This document shows positions 58,540 through 64,000 of a DNA stretch of 64,000 bases, piece after piece. Below the pieces are notes generated by a model. That model was not told the DNA's origin. It saw nothing but the letters and a program-made list of their open reading frames with translations, and did not search any database. The translations under genes and the position numbers were made by a program. Origin of the DNA: Gliomastix tumulicola (lineage: Eukaryota; Ascomycota; Sordariomycetes; Hypocreales; Bionectriaceae); assembly GCA_001599755.1 (NCBI GenBank), contig BCHX01000004.1, forward strand, positions 62,001 through 126,000. Reading direction: 5' to 3'. The stretch's first letter is position 1; the number at the start of each line of letters is the position of its first letter.

Positions 58540-59094
58540 ATGAAGCCCGGCGTCAATCAGGATCAAGGCGGCGGGGAAGAAGGCCATTCTGCCACAGGCT
58601 CAGTAATGACGCCACCGACTCGCGACGGAGAGTCAACCATCATCGACGCCCAGTGGGATGGTCTCCCATATGCAGTTCCCTGGCCTGGAAGCACCTTCAT
58701 CATCACCGAAAAGGCCACGGGCAGGGCCATCACAGTCAGGAACGGAAAAGTAGGCGTGGAGGAGCATAGCGTGGGCGGCGCAGACGCAGGCACGGCAAGC
58801 AGCGACAAGGGCAAGCAGTGGTTCTGCGTCGAGAAGAACGGGCACTTCGGCTTCCAGAACCAGGCGTCGGGCAAATACATTGGGCACGACGGCAACTTTG
58901 GCATCCGGGCGTCTGTCAGCCATCTGCTCGCCCACGAGTTCATCGTGGTGCGGAAACATCCGCAGGGTGGCTATCAGCTGCTGGCGCTGCACGACAAGGG
59001 CCTGGCGCTGCGGGTGATTAGCGTCAATGAGGACGGCGACGGGCTGGTGACGAGGGAGCATGGGCCGACGCTGTGGGAGTTTTACAAGGTCTGA
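58540..59094 (+). CDS. Small beta-trefoil/fascin-like protein of unknown function
   Basis: This is a 184-residue single-exon protein. The ATG at 58540 (ACGATGAAG) is preferred; an in-frame ATG at 58459 would add 27 residues made of the tandem repeat. After a disordered N-terminus the sequence has beta-trefoil-like blocks: GSTFIITEKATGRAITV, KGKQWFCVEKNGHFGFQN, SGKYIGHDGNFGIRA, GGYQLLALHDKGLALRV and a closing TLWEFYKV. These recur in a common family of ascomycete proteins with fascin-like or ricin-B-like folds. There is no signal peptide. Ligand and role are unknown; carbohydrate or actin binding are only analogies. Confidence 0.8.
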   Translation: MKPGVNQDQGGGEEGHSATGSVMTPPTRDGESTIIDAQWDGLPYAVPWPGSTFIITEKATGRAITVRNGKVGVEEHSVGGADAGTASSDKGKQWFCVEKNGHFGFQNQASGKYIGHDGNFGIRASVSHLLAHEFIVVRKHPQGGYQLLALHDKGLALRVISVNEDGDGLVTREHGPTLWEFYKV

Positions 59095-60170
59095 TGCGTC
59101 CCGACAAAGGGGGCATCATTGATAAGGGGTCATGTTCAGCAGATGCGCACGGACGAAGACCGTGAGACTGGTTCCAAACGATGAACAGAAGGTCGGTCGG
59201 GGACAAATAAAAATAAATGCATTCATTGTCCGTATCGCGTCCAGTGGTGACAGGCCTCCAGATCCATTGCCGTGTGGCGGCGCAGTTCTGAGCTCCAGCA
59301 CGCCAAAGAGCGGGCGCACTACGGCAATCGCGCGCTGACACGGGCCTGTGACAGCGTCCTGCAGGCCTGTAGCGCGCCTGCTGGATCATGGAGCGCCCTT
59401 TCACGATCTCAGATGCGTCTCTGCACGAGAGGAGTGCATCCACGGTAGCAAGGTCACCATCCTTGCAGTAGCCAAGCCAAGGTGATAACTGAATATGGGA
59501 GGAGATCTCTACTGAGCGCCTCGACACGCTCACTGTCATCGACACTGGGCGGTACCATCCCGCGCTGGCACCACTGTAGAGGGGGTGGTGACTCCGGTGA
59601 GCACTGCCAACTGCGGGAAGAAACACCGCCGATCAGTCGTCAGCGACACGCGAAGGCCTTCCGTGGCGTCGCAGAGGTCGACTAGCTAGGTCAAGGATCC
59701 CTCGATCACCCAAAGATAACCCAGCCAGGCTGTCAAAAGGATCAGGGCAGTGGAGAGATGGCGCACTGGTGCGTCGAAGATCCGACGCCACGGACACAAG
59801 CCATTTGGTAGCTGCCGCATTTGAAGAGTCGACAATAATACTCGGGCAGAAGCACGCTCAAAACAGCCAGTTCGGTAGTACCACCTTTATGACAGCAGTC
59901 GTCAACGACGATCAGCCCTCCTCGGTCGGGCCCTTCCACCTCGACCGGCCTGGAGGCAACCTGGTGCTGGTAAGCAGGAGCTAGGACAAGCGAAACGACT
60001 CTCAATTAAACCCCGGATCCCCATGCATGCGGCGTTTCTCGAGTCCTCTGTCTTCTTTCACGTCACGACAGTCGACCGTAGACTGGACGACCCTCCGTCA
60101 AACACACCCAACAATGCTGATGCTCTGAGGCATCCGGACGAGACACGGCGCTGTACCGAACCGATCCAAC
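59095..60170. other. 1.1 kb gene-free region
   Basis: This lies between the trefoil-like gene and the next start. Short frames occur on both strands but none has a domain, a good start context or splice partners. It presumably contains the promoter of the Pth11-like gene. Confidence 0.55.
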
Positions 60171-61568
60171 ATGTCGGAGAACCCGCCAAGCCCCGAGTAC
60201 CTGGCCGAGTCGCAGGCGACTCTCCTCAACGTCTTCTTCGCCCTTCCGATCCCCCTCGAGATCCTCAGCACGAGCCTGCGGCTATGGGTGAAGCTCACCA
60301 AGACGAGCGGGCGCAGGCTTGCGTTTGATGATTACTTGATGATTTGCGCGACAGTACGTGATCTCTCCCTGCTGTCATGATCCGTTTATGGCCGAGTGAT
60401 GGATCCCCCCATCTAACCGACGGGTCGAGATGGGCTGCGTATCTAACACTCGCCCTGCTAGATTGTTGGAGTCACTTTGTGCGGTTTGGGCCTGGGATAT
60501 GGTAAGTGCACGCAAGATCTGCCGGCAATGTTCCGCGAGGACATTTACTGACTGCGCATCAGCGGCACCCCATGGACTGGGACGACACATTGACGCCGTC
60601 CCCAAGCAGGACATCGTCCTCTTCCGAAAGGTAGGCCATATTCGCCCCATAGCATGACAAACCAGAGTCACTCACGCTTGCTCGCAAACAGGGCGACTAC
60701 ATCTTCAGCCACTTCTACAACATGGGCATCGGCCTCACCAAGCTCGCCGTCCTCGCGCTCTACTACCGCATCTTCATGACGCCGAAATTCAGCATCGTGA
60801 CCAAGACCACCGCCGTCATCGTCGCACTCTGGATCGTCGCGCTCGAGATCACACTTGGCTTCGCCTGCCGTCCCATCGCCGCGTGGTGGGGGGCTGCTGA
60901 GGGCGACTGCCTGAGCAAGGGTGGCTTCACGCTCTTCACAAACGTGTCGAACCTGGTCTTTGACCTGTGGATATTCTTGATGCCCCTCCGGACCATTTTG
61001 GGCCTGCAGGGGATGAAGGACAGGAAGCTGAGCCTGTGCTTGCTGTTCTCGGTCGGACTGGGGACCTGTGCCATCAGCGCAGCGAGACTTGTCTGGGTGT
61101 TCAAGGTCGGCGTTCGCGACTTCACATGTACGTATTCCGATGCCCCTCCAGACGAAGTGTCGCTAACAAACAACAGGGAAGCTCGTTCCTCTAGCCATCC
61201 TGTCCGTATGGGAACCCTGCGGCGGTATTCTATGCGCCAACCTCCCCGTCATCTACGGCCTGCTGCGCAAGGCAGCCAAGAACGTCGGCGACACGCTCGG
61301 ACGCGGCCTCAAGTCCAAGAGCAGCGGCCACAAGGCGTCCTCTCGCTCCGGCTCACTGTCTGACGGCAGGCACAACTGGGCGCAGCTCAATGACAGCGGC
61401 GCCGCCATCCACTCCAAGGTCTCGGCGGACAGGCCGACGGAGATGCACGACCTGAGAGATCTGGGGGACAATATCATGGTGCAGAGGGAGGTTGTCACCA
61501 ATAGTCTGTACGCACCGTCGTCGGAGAGCATCATTCCCTCCTCGAAAGGTCGGGGTCGAGATGCGTAG
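60171..61568 (+). CDS. Seven-transmembrane fungal rhodopsin-domain protein (Pth11-like class, no CFEM)
   Basis: This gene encodes 372 residues from exons 60171-60353, 60462-60501, 60563-60630, 60692-61127 and 61177-61568; total length is divisible by three. Seven hydrophobic segments begin with LLNVFFALPIPLEILSTSLRL and continue through IVGVTLCGLGLGYG, MGIGLTKLAVLALYYRIF, AVIVALWIVALEITLGFACRP, LVFDLWIFLMPL and SLCLLFSVGLGTCAISAARL to WKLVPLAILSVWEPCGGILCANLPVIYGL. LAFDDYLMICAT, CRPIAAWW and the final WE(P)CGGI block are hallmarks of the fungal rhodopsin-domain family. A hydrophilic C-tail of about 100 residues is rich in Ser and charge. The family includes Pth11-like receptors; ligand and coupling are unknown. 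It lacks the N-terminal CFEM domain of classical Pth11. Confidence 0.9.
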
Positions 61569-62103
61569 AGGATGTCTTTTTTGTAGCGAATTCTGGAATA
61601 TTACCAGTAAACACACAGGGATGTCCGTGTTGGTTGTGATTTGTGCATCAATTGCCCGACGCGTCAGCGTCACGCGTAGGAGGCTACCCTAGACCTACTC
61701 CTCTCCTCCGCCTGCTATTGTGATTTTCTGAATGTTCTCGCGCAGTCAGCTCGTTGGATCATTTTAATCAAGTGTGCCCATATCAATGGCTACCTCTTTT
61801 TCCTATGATGGAGTTTCAAACATGTCCAGCGCCATGTCAAGAGGGGATATCATCGGCCTTTACTGCCGTTCTACATGGGAGAGAAGACGATGTCCTACGG
61901 AGCTTGGTGTGACTACAACCTCAACGACAAACATGACGGCCCAGGCTTGAATCATTTCTTTGAATCAGTTTAGATGGACTCCGCGTTGATACAGAGCGAA
62001 AAAATTGGATTAATTATGTCCAGTCTGTCTATCTTTATATCCTTGCCCTTATGTACTCTATTACTACACCGACGCCAATCATACAGTGTAAGCGTAGGTC
62101 ACC
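61569..62103. other. Convergent 3' region
   Basis: About 0.5 kb lies between the stops of the Pth11-like gene (plus) and the GH16 gene (minus). It is AT-rich in places and holds no supported gene. Confidence 0.6.
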
Positions 62104-63044
62104 TTAGGTCGAGACGTAGGCGGCGACATAGGCAACCTCCATCATGCTGCCAGTGCCATCGCGGGTGTTTGCGTTCGGGGGGCCAGGCTATGAATCAGTA
62201 TTGTCAGCTTTCCATCTCCAGTCAAAGATCAAGTCGAACCACAGAAGAAGGGGGTACTCACCCAGTTGCCACCAACGGCGACATTGAGAATGACATAGAA
62301 GGGCTTGTGCGCCAGCGACGACCAGATACCCGAGTTGTTGATGGTCGAGCCCAAGATCTGGTGGTACTGCTTGCCGTCGACGAACCAGGTGATCTTCTGC
62401 TGCTTCCAGTCGGTGGGACGGCGGTCGACCTCGATGCGCCACACGTGGTACTTGTCGTCCGCGAGAGGCGTCGTCTTGACGAGTCCCTCAGGCTCCCTGC
62501 AGGCGCCGCCCGGGTACACGTCGCAGTGGGCAACGCCGTGCGACTGGCTCTGCCCGTTGATGTTCTCGAACAGATCGAGCTCGCCGCAGGCCGGCCACGC
62601 GGCGGTGCCCTTGCGGAAGCTGTCGCCGTTGAGCCAGAAGGCGTACCACATGCCCTGCTTGTTGGCGGCCGGGTTGTTGGCGACGCGGAGCTGCGACTCG
62701 ATGCGCGTCACCTTGCCGTTCTCGGGCGTGAAGGTCGACAGGCTCTCGATGCGGCCCGACGTCCAGCCCCGCGTGGCCGTGCTGTCCTTGCGCGGGATGA
62801 TCTGCAGCGTCTCCGAGCCCGAGAAGCGGAGGTTGTTCTTGTGCCAGCGGTAGCTCTGCAGCTCGTTGTTGTCGTTCTTGTCGCCCTCGGCGATGTTCCA
62901 CATGTCCTTGTGCGGGAGCGTGTCGGCCGTGCCCTTGAAGGCCGCGGACCAGGTGCGCTTGTAGCCCGTGTACGCGGGGGGGTCTCGGGCGTCGGCCGTG
63001 GCCAGGAGCAGCACGACGGCCGCGAAGATCTTGCCGGGATACAT
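62104..63044 (-). CDS. Secreted GH16 endo-1,3(4)-beta-glucanase-like protein
   Basis: This is a 288-residue protein from exons 63044-62262 and 62187-62104. The intron (62188-62261) has donor TGG|GTGAGT and acceptor TTCATAG, and joins VGGNW to PGPPNANT. The ATG at 63044 is chosen because it directly precedes a signal peptide (MYPGKIFAAVVLLLATADA); the frame continues 25 codons upstream. The GH16 active site is GELDLFEN: nucleophile E155, D157 and acid/base E160. Other family blocks are MWYAFWLNGDSF, WFVDGKQYHQI and FYVILNVAVGG. The protein ends with the conserved strand MMEVAYVAAYVST. By family, it cleaves beta-1,3/1,4-glucans outside the cell. Confidence 0.93.
62188..62261 (-). other. Intron of the GH16 gene
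   Basis: GTGAGT donor, CTGAC branch-like site and CATAG acceptor, 74 nt. Reading through gives a stop ten codons later and loses the conserved C-terminal strand. Confidence 0.93.
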
Positions 63045-64000
63045 CTTGGTCGGTCGTAGCGAGAGGAGGAGGAGGGGGAGGGGACTGGTTTCGAGTCGGT
63101 GTAGGTCGATGTATACCAAGCAACATCCAGCGGAGAAAGGATATGATAGGGGCGGGAGGGTAGTTATAAAGACAGGAGCTCGCCCGTGCCCGTCTCCTTT
63201 TCAAGGAAGCGCCGGCCGTTCAAGGAGCAAAGCGCCGGCACATGGACCACGCCGAGAAGCTGTCACTGCTCGTATATGCAATTTGCAGGCCTCGCCGAGC
63301 TATTGGCCCATCCATCTCGTAACTGATCCCAGCACAGCGGGCGGTGGGCAAATGACAGCCATGCGTTCGCCCTCCGTTGGCAACCTGCAGACTCGCTAAG
63401 AATCCGCGGCGTCACGCTGAGCCGCCGGACTTCGCGCGCGCTGCCTGAACCTGAACTGGGGGGGGGCATGTGAATTCTTCACGGTTCGCTCCCAGGCCCC
63501 CTCCTGCTGAAAATGGCATCCGGAACACCTCCAGATGGAACCGCATATCGATTCTAGACCGGTTTAATCCCTGTGTAGGGTGGTGGAGCGGTGGCCTGTG
63601 GGCGAATCATCCCCCCCTGAACAGGCTGCAGACCCTGATCATCTCTCCCACCACGTCCGGACATAATGACTGGTTATCGGCCTATTTTCTGTTTCCGGGG
63701 AGCTCAGCCTCGATAGTTTCACTCTTTGGGAAATGAGTTCATGACAAATGTTCACGCGTCTCGGCTGGGATGTCTCCTGGGGGAGGCGACGACACGAGAG
63801 GACACACCCAGATGCGTTTTGTTTTGGTGGGACCGCATGGACGATGGATGGACGACTGGCCTGAGAAATGGAAGGTAGCATCGGCCATCCCCTCCCTCCA
63901 GTCAAGCGTTTCCTCCAAGAAGTGCCGTGGCTAAGCATTTGTGTGGATGGCGCCGTTGTTTTAGGCGCCGATGTGGCTGGCCAAGCTTCGTTCGTCTGGC
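63045..64000. promoter_or_regulatory. GH16 promoter region and gene-free right end
   Basis: A TATAAC element (minus strand, near 63163-63170) lies about 120 bp upstream of the GH16 ATG. Pyrimidine-rich leader sequence (CCTCCCCCTCCTCCTCCTC on the minus strand) lies just before the start. The remainder to 64000 has only short frames without domains. Confidence 0.45.

Noticed and set aside
61974..63059. A 361-codon plus-strand open frame
   Set aside because: It is antisense to the well-supported GH16 gene; its Arg/Val-rich composition is what GC-rich codons give on the opposite strand. There is no domain.
63045..63119. A 25-codon N-terminal extension of the GH16 protein
   Set aside because: It would bury the signal peptide, which begins exactly at the ATG at 63044.
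1..64000. Transposons, CRISPR arrays, tRNA or rRNA genes
   Set aside because: No transposase frames, long terminal repeats, spaced palindromic repeats or cloverleaf-like sequences were found; the large repeats present are NRPS modules.
44222..64000. The GH3, GH127, exonuclease, ArAE, trefoil, Pth11-like and GH16 genes as parts of the NRPS cluster
   Set aside because: Their families are ordinary genomic genes, none is a typical tailoring, racemase or regulator gene, and they lie beyond a 0.8-1.5 kb gap region; the cluster more likely extends to the left.

Overview
The window is nuclear DNA from a filamentous ascomycete (Pezizomycotina, probably Sordariomycetes; the species cannot be fixed from sequence alone). 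Genes carry short introns of about 50-110 nt with GT(A/G)AG(T) donors and CTAAT/CTGAC-like branch sites. They encode typical fungal families: a giant NRPS, a full-length ABCC transporter, GH3, GH127 and GH16 enzymes, an ArAE/FUSC-type membrane protein and a Pth11/rhodopsin-domain protein.

Region 1 (1-36892, minus strand) is one non-ribosomal peptide synthetase gene that runs off the left edge. Its four exons in the window stay in one reading frame for 12,237 codons. They encode a truncated N-terminal condensation domain, ten adenylation-thiolation modules, epimerization domains in modules 2, 4 and 6, and the start of an eleventh condensation domain: C1(partial)-A1-T1 / C2-A2-T2-E2 / C3-A3-T3 / C4-A4-T4-E4 / C5-A5-T5 / C6-A6-T6-E6 / C7-A7-T7 / C8-A8-T8 / C9-A9-T9 / C10-A10-T10 / C11 (continues). 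The product should be a peptide of at least ten residues whose first six positions have D residues at 2, 4 and 6. The three introns sit at the same place and phase in C1, C5 and C7, a trace of module duplication.

Region 2 (36893-44221) is a 2.07 kb divergent promoter region followed by a 13-exon ABCC-type (MRP/YCF1-like) transporter, the likely exporter or self-protection gene of the NRPS cluster.

Region 3 (44222-64000) looks like ordinary flanking genome. It holds a 227-aa low-complexity protein of unknown function, an intracellular-type GH3 beta-glucosidase with a PA14 insert, a secreted GH127-like enzyme, a DEDDy 3'-5' exonuclease-domain protein, an ArAE/FUSC-like membrane protein on the minus strand, a small beta-trefoil-like protein, a seven-helix Pth11-like protein and a secreted GH16 glucanase on the minus strand. 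I see no rRNA, tRNA, transposon or CRISPR array.

The most unusual content is the NRPS. Its product is not recognisable from the adenylation codes I can read, and its domain types disagree with its visible epimerization domains at modules 1 and 10.
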